A stretch of 53,281 bases of DNA from Desulfuromonadales bacterium (GCA_029289095.1 JARFUG010000014.1:1-53281); one strand, 5' to 3'. Shown: positions 1 to 9,180, counted from the first letter of the stretch. Program-made: numbers and translations. The notes: generated by a model not told the origin, from the letters alone.

Positions 1-671
1 GCGGCCACGACGGACTCTTCCGCGCCGCAGAGGGGGGAACGCTCTTTCTCGACGAGATCGGCGAACTCCCCCTCGAGCTTCAGCCCAAACTCCTGCGCGT
101 TCTGCAGGAAAAAGAAGTCCGCAGAGTCGGAGAGTCGCGCGCAGCACCTGTCGATGTGCGGATCGTCTCCGCGACCGCCTCAGACCTGAAAGAAGAGGTC
201 GCCAAAAGACGGTTCCGAGATGACCTTTTCTATCGTCTCGCCGTCGTGGAGATCGCACTCCCCCCCCTGCGCGAGAGGCGCGAAGACATCCCCCTTCTCA
301 TCGAAGAGTGCCTTGCGCGCATCAGCGTTCGCGAAGGCGGTTCCGTCCCCACGGTTTCTGCCGATGCCATGGCCGCCCTGCAGGATTATCACTGGCCTGG
401 AAACGTACGCGAACTCGTCAACGCCCTGGAAAGAGCCCTCATCTTTTCGACAGAGGGACGGATCGAGATGAGCGCACTCCCTTGGGAGCGCCGCCGCAGG
501 AGGCGGGAGGAGGACGACTTCTCACTGAAAACAGCGACATCGCGGTTGGAACAGGAATTCATCCGCAAGGCCCTCGACCATTCGGGAGGCAACCGCACCC
601 AGGCCGCCCGGCTGCTGGAGATCAGCCTGCGGGGATTGCTCTATAAGATGAAGGAGTATGGAATCGAGTGA
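1..671 (+). CDS. Sigma-54-dependent NtrC-family transcriptional activator (3' part only)
   Basis: The gene is cut by the left edge; the frame is open from base 3 to the stop at 669-671. The visible part is the second half of an AAA+ sigma-54 activation domain ([13 protein letters not shown] Walker B region, the arginine-rich [11 protein letters not shown] segment, [21 protein letters not shown]) followed by a Fis-type helix-turn-helix ([14 protein letters not shown]). Such proteins hydrolyse ATP to remodel closed sigma-54 RNA polymerase complexes. A response-regulator or other sensor domain would lie outside the window. It sits directly upstream of a -24/-12 promoter that leads into the first minor-pilin operon, so it is a good candidate for that operon's activator; this is inference from position. 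Confidence 0.95.
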   Translation, partial: GHDGLFRAAEGGTLFLDEIGELPLELQPKLLRVLQEKEVRRVGESRAAPVDVRIVSATASDLKEEVAKRRFRDDLFYRLAVVEIALPPLRERREDIPLLIEECLARISVREGGSVPTVSADAMAALQDYHWPGNVRELVNALERALIFSTEGRIEMSALPWERRRRRREEDDFSLKTATSRLEQEFIRKALDHSGGNRTQAARLLEISLRGLLYKMKEYGIE

Positions 672-763
672 GAGGGCTCATGACCGCGCAAAATTTGCAG
701 TTCAAGGCGGATAAAGATTTGCTGTTCTGATTTAATATAGCGTAATTTAAAGATTTTCATTGT

Positions 764-779
764 TGGCACATGTTTTGCT
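764..779 (+). promoter_or_regulatory. Sigma-54 (-24/-12) promoter of first minor-pilin operon
   Basis: TGGCAC, five bases, then TTGCT: a perfect match to the TGGCAC-N5-TTGC consensus. It lies about 37 bases upstream of the pilV start, in the gap after the sigma-54 activator gene. No clear activator dyad was found further upstream apart from a short GCAAA-A-TTTGC palindrome near 687-697. Confidence 0.85.
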
Positions 780-815
780 GCTGCGAAGAGGTAAATCTTA
801 CTTCGGAGCAGATCC

Positions 816-1211
816 ATGAAAAAAATAACTGCTGACCGTGGTTTTACCCTTGTCGAGTTGTTGGTTGCCTTAACAATTTTTGCAGTAGGCCTGCTGGCCA
901 TTGCAGGGATGTCCGTCACCTCCCTGAAAGGAAACAGCCACGCAGGCACATTGACGGCAGCCACCACTCTGGCGGAAGGAATACTCGAAGAGATTCTGGC
1001 CCGCGACTCCAACGATCCCCTTTTCACCTCCAATCCCCTGCCTACAGACGCCGTCTGGAATATAGACCTGAGTCCCTTTAAGGATCTCGGGAATTTTTCC
1101 GTTACCTATACGATTGCTCCCCATCCCAGTGTGAATATGGTGGCGACCGTCACAGTTACCGTCAGAGGGCCGAGACTCGTCAGGGTTACCGGATACAAGG
1201 GGCTGGTATGA
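816..1211 (+). CDS. pilV: Type IV pilus minor pilin PilV-like (operon 1)
   Basis: This 131-residue class III prepilin has a short charged leader ending in Gly, then FTLVELLVALTIFAVG, the methylation/cleavage motif with Glu at +5. After PilD cleavage it would join the minor-pilin complex that primes pilus assembly and holds PilY1 at the tip. The rest of the hydrophobic helix and the TLAEGILEEILARDS segment match PilV family proteins. GGAGCAG lies upstream of the ATG. The gene is first in the operon and its end overlaps pilW by 4 bases, suggesting translational coupling. A paralogue at 9181 holds the same place in operon 2. Confidence 0.88.
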   Translation: MKKITADRGFTLVELLVALTIFAVGLLAIAGMSVTSLKGNSHAGTLTAATTLAEGILEEILARDSNDPLFTSNPLPTDAVWNIDLSPFKDLGNFSVTYTIAPHPSVNMVATVTVTVRGPRLVRVTGYKGLV

Positions 1212-2059
1212 CGAAATACCTGCGCTCAGAAGATGGATTTACGCTCGTTGAGCTTCTTATGGTCGTGGCCATCATGGGATTGGTGGTCATAGGAATTTAC
1301 GGCCTATACCTCAGCATGAACAGAAGCACTTACCAGCAGGAAGAAGTTGTTGAGGTTCAACAGAACCTGCGTACGGCCATGAATTATATCGGTCGAGATA
1401 TTCGCATGGCGGGTTTTATGATTCCCCTCAGCTCGACTCCCATCGAGACAGCTTCCGGAGACTCCATTACTCTCAACAGTGCCACGCTCTCAGGTCGAAT
1501 GGCCAAAATAGATGCTCCCTTCACCTGCATCGATGTCACACAGGATGTCACGGTGAAAGATCCCGAAATGGTCGACCTTTTTGATGAAAACAGGGAAGAC
1601 CTGAAATATGTCCGGATCATTCGTCCTGCAAACAGAACCCAGCCTCAGAATGCCATCTATACGGTTGCCAATAAGGATCGCACCAGCAGAACCTTGCGTC
1701 TTGCCGGCTTTTCCAATTCCCCGCCCGTACAGTTTGCGGTAGGCGACCTCATCGTGAACGTCCCATCCGGAAGTGCTTTCCCTCTCACGATTCAATACAG
1801 CCTCAATGGAGGGGATCTGGTGCGGATCAGTGGAGGCAGCGAGATCGTGGCCTCCTATCTGACCAGCCTCGAGTTCGAATATCTGCGCGCCGACGGTACG
1901 GCCATTCAGGCCGACCCTGTGCCCGCCAATCAGCTTGAACATATTCGCGCAGTTCGCGTGACCATGACAGCCGAGACCGATCCGGCAAAGAGAGCCATTA
2001 CCGGCGGGATCAAGTCACGGACGCTCACGCAGGTGTTTCGCATCCGCAATCAACGCTAG
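1208..2059 (+). CDS. pilW: Type IV pilus minor pilin PilW-like (operon 1)
   Basis: A 283-residue prepilin with leader MTKYLRSEDG and then FTLVELLMVVAIMGL. The region after the helix (EVQQNLRTAMNYIGRDIRMAGF) is characteristic of PilW. PilW works with PilV, PilX, a FimT/FimU-type pilin and PilY1 in the tip-initiation complex in the inner membrane and then at the pilus tip. The start overlaps the end of pilV (ATGA). The paralogue at 9642 shares the RDIRM-GF block and overall plan, with substantial divergence in the C-terminal half. Confidence 0.9.
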   Translation: MTKYLRSEDGFTLVELLMVVAIMGLVVIGIYGLYLSMNRSTYQQEEVVEVQQNLRTAMNYIGRDIRMAGFMIPLSSTPIETASGDSITLNSATLSGRMAKIDAPFTCIDVTQDVTVKDPEMVDLFDENREDLKYVRIIRPANRTQPQNAIYTVANKDRTSRTLRLAGFSNSPPVQFAVGDLIVNVPSGSAFPLTIQYSLNGGDLVRISGGSEIVASYLTSLEFEYLRADGTAIQADPVPANQLEHIRAVRVTMTAETDPAKRAITGGIKSRTLTQVFRIRNQR

Positions 2060-2072
2060 GAGTAAACCATCT

Positions 2073-2585
2073 ATGCATCGGCATCGATCTGGATATTTCA
2101 TTTCAACACGGACGGGAAATCTTTTTACCCCTGTCGGCAATGAGCGTGGCACTGCCCTGATACTGGCTCTTGTCATGCTTACCGTAATGAGCCTTCTTGG
2201 CGCACTGGCTCTGACGACGACCGATAGCGAACTGGGAATTTCCACGAATTTCCGGGCGTCTCAGGAGGCCTTCATCGCAGCGGAAAGAGCCGTCGAATTT
2301 GCCATGAGCAATGCCGCAGTCTTCGGTGTTGTTGGTCAGGGCACCCTTGACCTTAACGAGTTCAACGATGATATCCGCGTCGGTCGATCACAACTCGATA
2401 CAAGCGCCGTCAATGAAATCGAGTTCCTGTCGAGTGGAGACCTGCCTCCGGGCGCAGAATCCGATCCCACCTATTTCGAGGGTCGTTATTATCGCATCAC
2501 CGCGACCGGTACCGTTGACGGCCATCCCGCGGTCTCGAGCATAGAGACGCAGTTCGTGCGCATATTCCCAAAATCGGGAATGTAG
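2073..2585 (+). CDS. pilX: Type IV pilus minor pilin PilX-like (operon 1)
   Basis: A 170-residue protein with a long leader ending NERG, followed by TALILALVMLTVMSLLGALAL and the TTTDSELGISTNFRASQEAF block typical of the PilX N-terminal domain. As in many PilX proteins the +5 Glu of ordinary pilins is absent. It would be cleaved by PilD and inserted in the minor-pilin complex that carries PilY1. AGGAG precedes the start, and pilY1 begins 12 bases after the stop. Confidence 0.85.
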   Translation: MHRHRSGYFISTRTGNLFTPVGNERGTALILALVMLTVMSLLGALALTTTDSELGISTNFRASQEAFIAAERAVEFAMSNAAVFGVVGQGTLDLNEFNDDIRVGRSQLDTSAVNEIEFLSSGDLPPGAESDPTYFEGRYYRITATGTVDGHPAVSSIETQFVRIFPKSGM

Positions 2586-2597
2586 AGGAGATCACAG

Positions 2598-5500
2598 ATG
2601 AAGAGGTTTGATGCACCTCGACAAATAATGCTCGTTCTTCTTTTCGCCTGGGTTCTTTTCCCGGCGCCCGGCAATTCCCTGGGGTGGGACGATTACCTTG
2701 GCGACTCGGTCATCTATGCCGCGGGCGGAGGAGCGAAAAAGGTCAATTTCATCTTCATAATCGACCGGAGCCGGGCAACCCTGAACAGGGCGGCCGGAGT
2801 CCCTTATTTTCCCAACCATGTCTATAATGGAAGCCGTCGCCCCTGGGATATTTACGAATCCGACAACAAGGGGGATTTCAACTCCATCGTGACTGTAAAC
2901 CCGATTGAAGGGGATGCCAGTTACGATCCCAATGCAAAACTCAAGAATCTTTCCTGCAGCGCTTCCATCGTAAAAGATACGCTTCTGACGTACGGCACCT
3001 ACTCGGGCACCGGTACCGCATCGCGTCCCAATATCAGGCTCACCGGTCAGGGGAGCGTTTGTTCAACAGCTCCGAAAGGGGCGAGTTACGCCCTGGGCAA
3101 CTACCTGAACTATCTCGAGCAGCCCCCGCCCAACGACAAAGTCGTCGGGGTCGATGGACGGGACTATTTTCTCGTCGGAACACATATCTCGGATGTTTCC
3201 AACATGCCGGGGTCGGACGACACCGAGAGTTGGTCATCCTTCTGGGCTCCGGCGGGAACATCCGGAGAGGGGGACGCCTGGGCTTCAGGTCGAAATTACA
3301 CAGTGACTGCCGAGGCCGCCAAAACTCAGCAGGAAATCATGTACAACGCCGTGCGGGCGGCAATCAGCAGCAGGTTCAATGTAGCCAATTTCGGACTGGC
3401 CACCTACGGGTCGGCCAACAAGGGAGGGCGGATTTTCGAGCCGATCCGCGCTTTGTCCCTGGCAGATGTAACACCGACCGACTCCGATCCGGTGCCCCCT
3501 TTCTTCAGGCAGATTCCCGGCAGCGGCCATTCCACAGCCATTGCCCCGTATACCGCAGGTCCGGCTCGTTCTCAGGCCGAGGCTCTTTACGATGTCGGCT
3601 ACTATCTAACCGGCGGAGCAGCGAACTGGCCCTATGCCCCCATCAGCAATACGCTGAAAATCGATGAGAACATAAAGAACGACTGCAATACCCATGTGAT
3701 CTTCATCACCAACGGTCTCTCCAACGTCGACAACGATCCAAAGCTGCGGGGCATTACTTTGAATGCCGACGGCGGCATCAATTACAGCACTTCGTCGAAT
3801 CCTGAAATTGCGAGGTTGGGTGCAGACGTCACGGATGAGTCCGTCTATGGTGAAGGATCTCATCACCTGGACGACGTAGCCTGGTATCTGAACCATACGC
3901 ACGGCATCACCACGAATTTCATCCTCGCTTTCCAGAACTGGGATCAACTCGTCGCCAGGGCCGCCCACAATGGGGGAGGTCAGTTCTTTAATGTTTTCAA
4001 CGAGGAGGAACTCAGAAAAGCCCTCGAGAAGCTCCTGGTCACCATCCTCTCTGAAGTCGATACGTCCTTCGTTGCGCCCGTCGTGCCCGCCAACCCCGAG
4101 AACCGCACCTTCAGCGGTTCGCGTCTCTATCTCGGCTTTTTCCTCCCTCAGAACGATCAGCCGTGGGCCGGGAATCTGAAAAAATTCGGAATCGGCCAGG
4201 ATGGAAAGGTGGTGGACAGGCATGGCGATCGCGCCACCTGCCCCGATTATGATTCCTCCGGCAATCTGCTTGAAGTCTGCAGGGGCCTGACGGACGGAGC
4301 CTTCAAGCCGACGGCGATTTCCTACTGGAACGACTGCCCCCAGGGAAATGCGGCCTGCGCAGACGGGGCCAGCGTCGACAGGGGGGGAGTCGGAGAGCAG
4401 ATGTACAATATGCCGATTGCCGAGCGTAAGATTTTTACTTATATGGGGAGCAACGCCAACCTGACCCATTCAAGCAACAGGTTTGAAAAGAGTTCGGAAA
4501 TTCGCCAAGCTCTGCAGATGGACGGGGCTCTGGACGCCGAGAAGGATAAGGTCATCGACTTCGTTTACGGTTACGACGCGTGGGATTTTGATGAGGATGG
4601 CGTCACCAATGAGAAACGCAATTGGATTCTCGGCGATATTCTGCACTCCAAGCCGCTCGTCCTCGGTTACAGCCGATTCACCTATGAAAACGAGAACAGT
4701 TGTCCAGAGCCGGGCCAATGGGACCCCTCGACTTCTCTTGTCGAAAGTGGTGAGTTGAACAAGTCCGTCATCTTTGTCGGCGCCAATGACGGTATGCTTC
4801 ATGCCTTCCGCGATTGCGACGGAAAACCTTTGTGGAGCTTTATCCCACAGGAGTTTCTGCCTAAGCTCCCGCTCCTCAACGTCCAGGAATACCCAACCCA
4901 CCAATACTTCGTAGACGGAACGCCGACCGCTTTTATCCTGGATCAGAATCGAAACGGATTCATTGAAGCCGGCGACAGGGTGATTCTCATCTTCGGTCTG
5001 CGGCGCGGAGGAGGAAAGGACAGGCTCATCCCGACCGTCGACGGAGATCCGAGCACTTCGCGCGGGGCCTATTACGGTCTCGACGTCACCAATCCGGTAC
5101 AACCGATTTTCCTTGGGAAGATCGGCAGCACTTCCGTACCGGTAGGCGATCTGCTGCCGAGAGAGATGGGTGAGACCTGGAGTCAACCCACCATTTCGAG
5201 GATCAAGGTCGGGACGGAAATCAAGTTGGTCGCGTTTGTCGGCGCTGGATACGACAACAATGAAGATCTGCGTTACGGTAATACGCAGACCTTTCCAACG
5301 GATACGAACCTAGACACGGATACGACCGTACCGACGGACGACGCCTACATGGACAGTTCCGGCAACAAAAAGACGAGAGGGGGTGGCGGAAACCAGTTCA
5401 ATCCCAAGGGGCGTGGGATTTACGCTTTTGAAGTCGCAAGCTGGCAGCAGAGTTTCTTCGGACCCTCTTTCTGGAGTTTCGATAACTTCGGGAAAATCAT

Positions 5501-6362
5501 TGGCGGAATCACCGCGCAGAACAATGCCGACATGATCTATTCGATCCCTTCGGATCTGACGATTCTGGATACCGATTACGACGGTTTTGTCGACCGTATC
5601 TATGCCGGCGATACCGGAGGACGGCTCTGGCGTTTCGATGTGGGGAGCGCCAATCCGTCAAGCTGGACCGGCCGTATCATCTTTCAGGCGAACCTGCAGC
5701 CTGGTCAGGCTGGATACAATAGCGCCAGCAAAGGGCGGAAGATATTTTACAGACCTTCGGTTGTGGTCAAGGAAGGTTATCACGCGCTCGTTTTTGGCAC
5801 GGGTGACCGTGCCCATCCCCTTAATCTCGCTGTTCAGGACCGGCTCTATATGGTGAAGGATTCCGGACAGACGACCCCCCTGCGCGAGTCCGATCTCTTC
5901 AACGCCACCTCAACGCCCCTGGGGCTGACCACCGAACAGACCCTTGAGCTCGAAAGCAAAGCCGGCTGGTACATTACACTTCCGAATGATGGTGAGAAGG
6001 TCCTTGCTCCGGCCCTTGTCTTCAGTGGCGTTGCCTACTACACCACCTACACTCCCTCGACAGACGCTGAAGTCGTCAATTCCTGCACTGACGGGAACCT
6101 CGGAAAAGCGCGGCTATGGTCTGTCAGGTGGCGAGACGGTTCCGCAGCGTTTTATCCCACGGGCGATGACGGCAGCGGGACAGAGACGACAAACGAGGAT
6201 GTCAGGTCGCAAATCCTTGGAGAAGGCATCCCCTCAGGACTGGTGCCGACGATCAATGAGGACGGCAGCTCCGGAGGGTTCATCGGTTGTGGCGCGGGAC
6301 TCTGCATGCCGCCGCCGAGCAACAACCGTCTCGTTTATCCACTGTACTGGAAACAGCTTTGA
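2598..6362 (+). CDS. pilY1: PilY1 tip adhesin/assembly factor (operon 1)
   Basis: A 1254-residue exported protein with an N-terminal signal peptide. The N-terminal half looks like a degenerate von Willebrand A fold (NFIFIIDRSRATLNR in place of a clean MIDAS DxSxS, and HVIFITNGLSN later). The C-terminal half is the PilY1 beta-propeller: VFVGANDGMLHAFRDCDG, GAYYGLDV, VGAGYDNNEDLRYG, and a calcium-loop-like DTDYDGFVDRIYAGD. A second acidic loop, DFDEDGVTNE, precedes ILGDILHSKP. PilY1 sits at the pilus tip, promotes extension, and often gives adhesion or surface sensing; the calcium site is known in homologues and inferred here. The C-terminus PLYWKQL is nearly shared with the second copy. Confidence 0.93.
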   Translation: MKRFDAPRQIMLVLLFAWVLFPAPGNSLGWDDYLGDSVIYAAGGGAKKVNFIFIIDRSRATLNRAAGVPYFPNHVYNGSRRPWDIYESDNKGDFNSIVTVNPIEGDASYDPNAKLKNLSCSASIVKDTLLTYGTYSGTGTASRPNIRLTGQGSVCSTAPKGASYALGNYLNYLEQPPPNDKVVGVDGRDYFLVGTHISDVSNMPGSDDTESWSSFWAPAGTSGEGDAWASGRNYTVTAEAAKTQQEIMYNAVRAAISSRFNVANFGLATYGSANKGGRIFEPIRALSLADVTPTDSDPVPPFFRQIPGSGHSTAIAPYTAGPARSQAEALYDVGYYLTGGAANWPYAPISNTLKIDENIKNDCNTHVIFITNGLSNVDNDPKLRGITLNADGGINYSTSSNPEIARLGADVTDESVYGEGSHHLDDVAWYLNHTHGITTNFILAFQNWDQLVARAAHNGGGQFFNVFNEEELRKALEKLLVTILSEVDTSFVAPVVPANPENRTFSGSRLYLGFFLPQNDQPWAGNLKKFGIGQDGKVVDRHGDRATCPDYDSSGNLLEVCRGLTDGAFKPTAISYWNDCPQGNAACADGASVDRGGVGEQMYNMPIAERKIFTYMGSNANLTHSSNRFEKSSEIRQALQMDGALDAEKDKVIDFVYGYDAWDFDEDGVTNEKRNWILGDILHSKPLVLGYSRFTYENENSCPEPGQWDPSTSLVESGELNKSVIFVGANDGMLHAFRDCDGKPLWSFIPQEFLPKLPLLNVQEYPTHQYFVDGTPTAFILDQNRNGFIEAGDRVILIFGLRRGGGKDRLIPTVDGDPSTSRGAYYGLDVTNPVQPIFLGKIGSTSVPVGDLLPREMGETWSQPTISRIKVGTEIKLVAFVGAGYDNNEDLRYGNTQTFPTDTNLDTDTTVPTDDAYMDSSGNKKTRGGGGNQFNPKGRGIYAFEVASWQQSFFGPSFWSFDNFGKIIGGITAQNNADMIYSIPSDLTILDTDYDGFVDRIYAGDTGGRLWRFDVGSANPSSWTGRIIFQANLQPGQAGYNSASKGRKIFYRPSVVVKEGYHALVFGTGDRAHPLNLAVQDRLYMVKDSGQTTPLRESDLFNATSTPLGLTTEQTLELESKAGWYITLPNDGEKVLAPALVFSGVAYYTTYTPSTDAEVVNSCTDGNLGKARLWSVRWRDGSAAFYPTGDDGSGTETTNEDVRSQILGEGIPSGLVPTINEDGSSGGFIGCGAGLCMPPPSNNRLVYPLYWKQL

Positions 6363-6375
6363 GAATTGAGGGACC

Positions 6376-7308
6376 ATGAACCGCGGATCGATTGGATGGT
6401 GCATTCTATGGCCTGCCGCACTAATTGCTTTGGCGACCCTTTCAGGCTGCAGTCAGGAGCGGAAAGAAGTGTCGGTCAAGGGGACTGGGGACCGTCAGGG
6501 GATTTCGGAAAGAGACTATGCGTACGACAATTCCTCCGGCCTGTCTGTCTCGATCACACCTCGTGACCCTGGCCGGGGAGCGGCCTTGCGGGGTCAGGTG
6601 AGCGGCGCCCAAAGGGTGGACGGATGGTTCTGGTATTTGAACGATCAACTGATCTATGAAGGCGGCAGTGGAGTTTTGCCGGCCCATCAAGGGATTCGTG
6701 GCGACCATATTACCCTGGTGGTGTTCGCCGATGGGCAGGAATCTTCAGATACGGTGATCGTCGGCAACTCACCCCCGGAAATCCTTGACATTGGTCTGGG
6801 GTCCAATCAGATTTTTCGCGGCGTCGACATTACTGTTTTTCCTGATGCAGTGGATCTCGACGAAGATCCTGTCGAATTCCGTTATGTCTGGTTTATCAAC
6901 GGCGAAGAAGTCATTGGAGTGACCGGCGCAACCTTGCCGGGAAACGAGTTCTACAAGGGAGATACGGTTTCGCTTCACGTGATACCGTCAGATCATGAAA
7001 AAGCAGGCCCAGTATTTTATCCCGAACCGTTCATCATCCCGAATGGCCCTCCGAGATTCGTCAGCGATCCTCCCAGAGAATTTTCCGGCAACGAATACCG
7101 GTATCAGGTCAAGGCGGAAGATCCTGACGGCGATCCACTCACCTATCACCTTGAACAGGGACCGGCTGGCATGACCCTCAGTGATACCGGGCTTCTCGTC
7201 TGGCCCATTTCTGTTCCTTCCACCAGTGAAAACGCTGTGAGAATACTTGTCTCCGATGACGAAGGATTGTGGGCAAGTCAGGAATTCACTTTAATGCTGG
7301 GTCATTAA
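6376..7308 (+). CDS. Lipoprotein with Ig-like (He_PIG-type) domain, pilY1-linked (operon 1)
   Basis: A 310-residue predicted lipoprotein: the signal peptide ends in lipobox LSGC with Cys25. After a variable linker come repeated beta-sandwich-like segments, with NSPPEILD and NGPPRFVS at domain starts and the PREFSGNEYRYQVKAEDPDG block typical of putative-Ig/cadherin-like folds. I do not recognise a named gene. It lies between pilY1 and fimT, and a clear homologue (14963) holds exactly the same position in operon 2, sharing blocks such as INGEEV/VNGEEV, LPGN and AEDPDGD. Conserved position suggests a role with PilY1 or the minor pilins at the envelope; this is inference. Confidence 0.75.
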   Translation: MNRGSIGWCILWPAALIALATLSGCSQERKEVSVKGTGDRQGISERDYAYDNSSGLSVSITPRDPGRGAALRGQVSGAQRVDGWFWYLNDQLIYEGGSGVLPAHQGIRGDHITLVVFADGQESSDTVIVGNSPPEILDIGLGSNQIFRGVDITVFPDAVDLDEDPVEFRYVWFINGEEVIGVTGATLPGNEFYKGDTVSLHVIPSDHEKAGPVFYPEPFIIPNGPPRFVSDPPREFSGNEYRYQVKAEDPDGDPLTYHLEQGPAGMTLSDTGLLVWPISVPSTSENAVRILVSDDEGLWASQEFTLMLGH

Positions 7309-7322
7309 TCAGAGGTGCTTTC

Positions 7323-7841
7323 ATGCTTCGCGGATCAAAAGGATTCACCCTTCTAGAAGCTCTGGTGGTAGTTGCCATTGCTGCCGTCCTTGCAGCTATT
7401 GCCATACCTTCCATAGCAAGCATGCAGAAGCAAGGCGCTTTTAAAGAGGCGAGCCGAAGCATTGCAAATGTGATGCGGCAAACCCGCAGCATCGCCATTG
7501 CCGAGCATTGGGAACATCAGGTTGAATTCGATGTCGCGGGAAATCGCTTTCGCGTCAGTCGCGGCGAAAGGGCCAACGGAAGCACGAACTGGACTCAGGT
7601 GGTTCAGGACTGGACGTCTTTCCCGCCCCGAGTTCAAATACGCGCAGGCGCCAATTGCAATGTGACGACCGGCAGCACCAGACTGCAGTTTCGGCCGGAT
7701 GGTTCCTGCTTCTGGGAAGCAGGGGATACTCCCTTCATCTGTGTCATGGAAGACGACACGAAAAGATTCAGAAGCGGTGTAACATCCCGTGCAACGGGAA
7801 ACGTAGAGATTCTGCGATGGAATGGGGATTGGGTCCGCTGA
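7323..7841 (+). CDS. FimT/GspH-type minor pseudopilin (operon 1)
   Basis: A 172-residue prepilin starting MLRGSKG then FTLLEALVVVAIAAVLAAIAIPS, with +5 Glu. The C-terminal part (ANCNVTTGSTRLQFRPDGS) is the GspH/FimT-like beta domain. The ATG at 7323 was chosen because it gives a normal seven-residue leader and has AGAGGTG upstream; an in-frame start at 7269 would lie inside the lipoprotein gene and give an overlong leader. It is the last gene of operon 1 and likely the FimU/FimT equivalent joining the minor-pilin complex to the major pilin. Confidence 0.85.
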   Translation: MLRGSKGFTLLEALVVVAIAAVLAAIAIPSIASMQKQGAFKEASRSIANVMRQTRSIAIAEHWEHQVEFDVAGNRFRVSRGERANGSTNWTQVVQDWTSFPPRVQIRAGANCNVTTGSTRLQFRPDGSCFWEAGDTPFICVMEDDTKRFRSGVTSRATGNVEILRWNGDWVR

Positions 7842-7916
7842 CGCTTTACGCAAGGAGATCACAAGAAAGGACGGCGATGTTCCGGACAGAAACTAAAATG
7901 ATCCGGATTTTTTAAT

Positions 7917-7932
7917 GGGCATTTTGTTTGCA
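7917..7932 (+). promoter_or_regulatory. Candidate sigma-54 promoter upstream of secreted protein gene
   Basis: GGGCAT, five bases, then TTGCA. GG and GC have the required 10-base separation, and the -12 element is good, but the -24 element departs from TGGCAC at two positions. It lies about 112 bases before the start at 8045. If real, this gene would share sigma-54 control with the pilin genes. Confidence 0.4.
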
Positions 7933-8044
7933 ATTACTCCCAATACATCGGGCTGAAGTACTTTCCGGTCGAGTTTCCGGAGTCACTTCAAGATAGATTT
8001 TGTAGTGCGGAATATACCGCAAAATCAGATGTTAAGGAGGAATT

Positions 8045-8881
8045 ATGAGGATTTCGGCGTGGGCGTTTTTGTTTGCCCTGGTCGCGGCTTCGCCGGTCTC
8101 GGCAGGAACAGTTTTTGTCAACGGCGGTTTCGAATCGGGAGATTATTCAGGATGGACTGTATCCCAGACTCCTGAATACTGGGTCGATCCCTCCACCGGC
8201 ATGCTTTGGGACCTCAGGCCCCATGGCACGTGGGGGATCTGCCAGCACGGAGAAGTGCTCGCTTTCAATGGACAGGCATATGACTTTGCCGACAACATGT
8301 ACTCCCAACTTCTCTCTCCGAGTCTCCCGAAAACCTGCGCAGCCTCCGAAGGTTTTCGCTATGCTTTCCAGCTCCAGAATGCTGGTCAGACGCATATTCT
8401 GGCACAGGAGCTGACCTTGCCGAAGAATGCGGAGACGATTGCCTGGGATATGTTCTATAAAAACCACAATACCGTCGCGCCGCTTTTCCGCCCGGACCAG
8501 GGGATCAGGGTCTCCCTGAAAACGACGAGCGGCCAGGTGGTTGAGACTCTGTTTCGCACAGACTCCTCTTCCCCGTCAGAGATCTCGTCCTGGAAAACCT
8601 ACGCCTCGGATGTATCTCAATTTGCCGGATCGACAGTCGTGTTTGAAGTCGAAGTGACCACCTATTGGCAGCGTCTGGACGCCTACTTCGATAACTTCCG
8701 GGTTGTGGTCGCCGAGAGTGAGGAGCCTCCCCCCGTGGTCGGCGAGCCTTCACCTCCGGCAGCGTCCCAGCCATTTCCCGTTCCTCCTGGTTGGAATCGG
8801 GCTGGAAAGACGCCAAAAGGTCTCGAAAAACAGGAGAAGCTGCCTGAGGGTCTGTTTAAGGGCGACAAAGCCGGTTTCTGA
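8045..8881 (+). CDS. Secreted protein of unknown function, jelly-roll-like
   Basis: A 278-residue protein with a clear signal peptide (cleavage probably after SAG near residue 21). The body starts TVFVNGGFESGDYSGWTVS, the opening typical of carbohydrate-binding or discoidin-like beta-sandwich domains, and contains YFDNFRVVV near the end of that domain. A proline-rich linker (EEPPPVVGEPSPPAASQPFP) leads to a short tail rich in Gly, Lys and Leu. A very strong AAGGAGG site precedes the ATG. It lies alone between the two minor-pilin operons and is followed by a strong terminator. Function unknown; extracellular or surface binding is only a guess from the fold. Confidence 0.7.
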   Translation: MRISAWAFLFALVAASPVSAGTVFVNGGFESGDYSGWTVSQTPEYWVDPSTGMLWDLRPHGTWGICQHGEVLAFNGQAYDFADNMYSQLLSPSLPKTCAASEGFRYAFQLQNAGQTHILAQELTLPKNAETIAWDMFYKNHNTVAPLFRPDQGIRVSLKTTSGQVVETLFRTDSSSPSEISSWKTYASDVSQFAGSTVVFEVEVTTYWQRLDAYFDNFRVVVAESEEPPPVVGEPSPPAASQPFPVPPGWNRAGKTPKGLEKQEKLPEGLFKGDKAGF

Positions 8882-8923
8882 TCCCGGGTCCAATCGGACA
8901 GAGAATAGAAGTCTTTTTTGAAG

Positions 8924-8972
8924 AAGCCAACCCCCACTTTCGCATCGGCGCTGGTGGGGGTTGGCTTTTTTT
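8924..8972 (+). terminator. Strong rho-independent terminator
   Basis: A perfect 14-bp stem (AAGCCAACCCCCAC at 8924-8937 with its complement at 8954-8967), a 16-base loop and a run of T follow the secreted-protein gene. It isolates operon 2 from upstream transcription. Confidence 0.92.
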
Positions 8973-9064
8973 GTATCTTTTCACCTTCTTTCCGAGCTCC
9001 TGCGAGTCTTGATAGTTTGCCTCGCCGCAATCCCGGGTCATGCGGATTAATCTGCGGATTAACC

Positions 9065-9093
9065 TTGCACCACAAACTTTAGTTCGATAAGAT
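9065..9093 (+). promoter_or_regulatory. Possible sigma-70 promoter of second minor-pilin operon
   Basis: TTGCAC, a 17-base spacer and TAAGAT lie about 90 bases upstream of the second pilV. The -35 match is poor and the -10 fair. No correctly spaced -24/-12 element was found in this gap, in contrast to operon 1. Confidence 0.35.
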
Positions 9094-9143
9094 TCGTGGT
9101 CAAAACACCACCCTCCCCGGCAAAAATCGTCACAACTGAAAAA

Positions 9144-9163
9144 CCCCTGTTCCTATTCAGGGG
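9144..9163 (+). promoter_or_regulatory. Small hairpin next to second pilV start
   Basis: CCCCTG at 9144-9149 pairs with CAGGGG at 9158-9163, leaving an 8-base loop. It ends just before the likely AGCAGG ribosome binding site, so it may affect access to it. No T-run follows. Confidence 0.35.
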
Positions 9164-9180
9164 GTAGCAGGTTGAAAGTC

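Noticed and set aside
9053-9069. Sigma-54-like element upstream of second pilV
   Set aside because: GG and GC are separated by 9 rather than 10 bases and the -24 sequence is poor.
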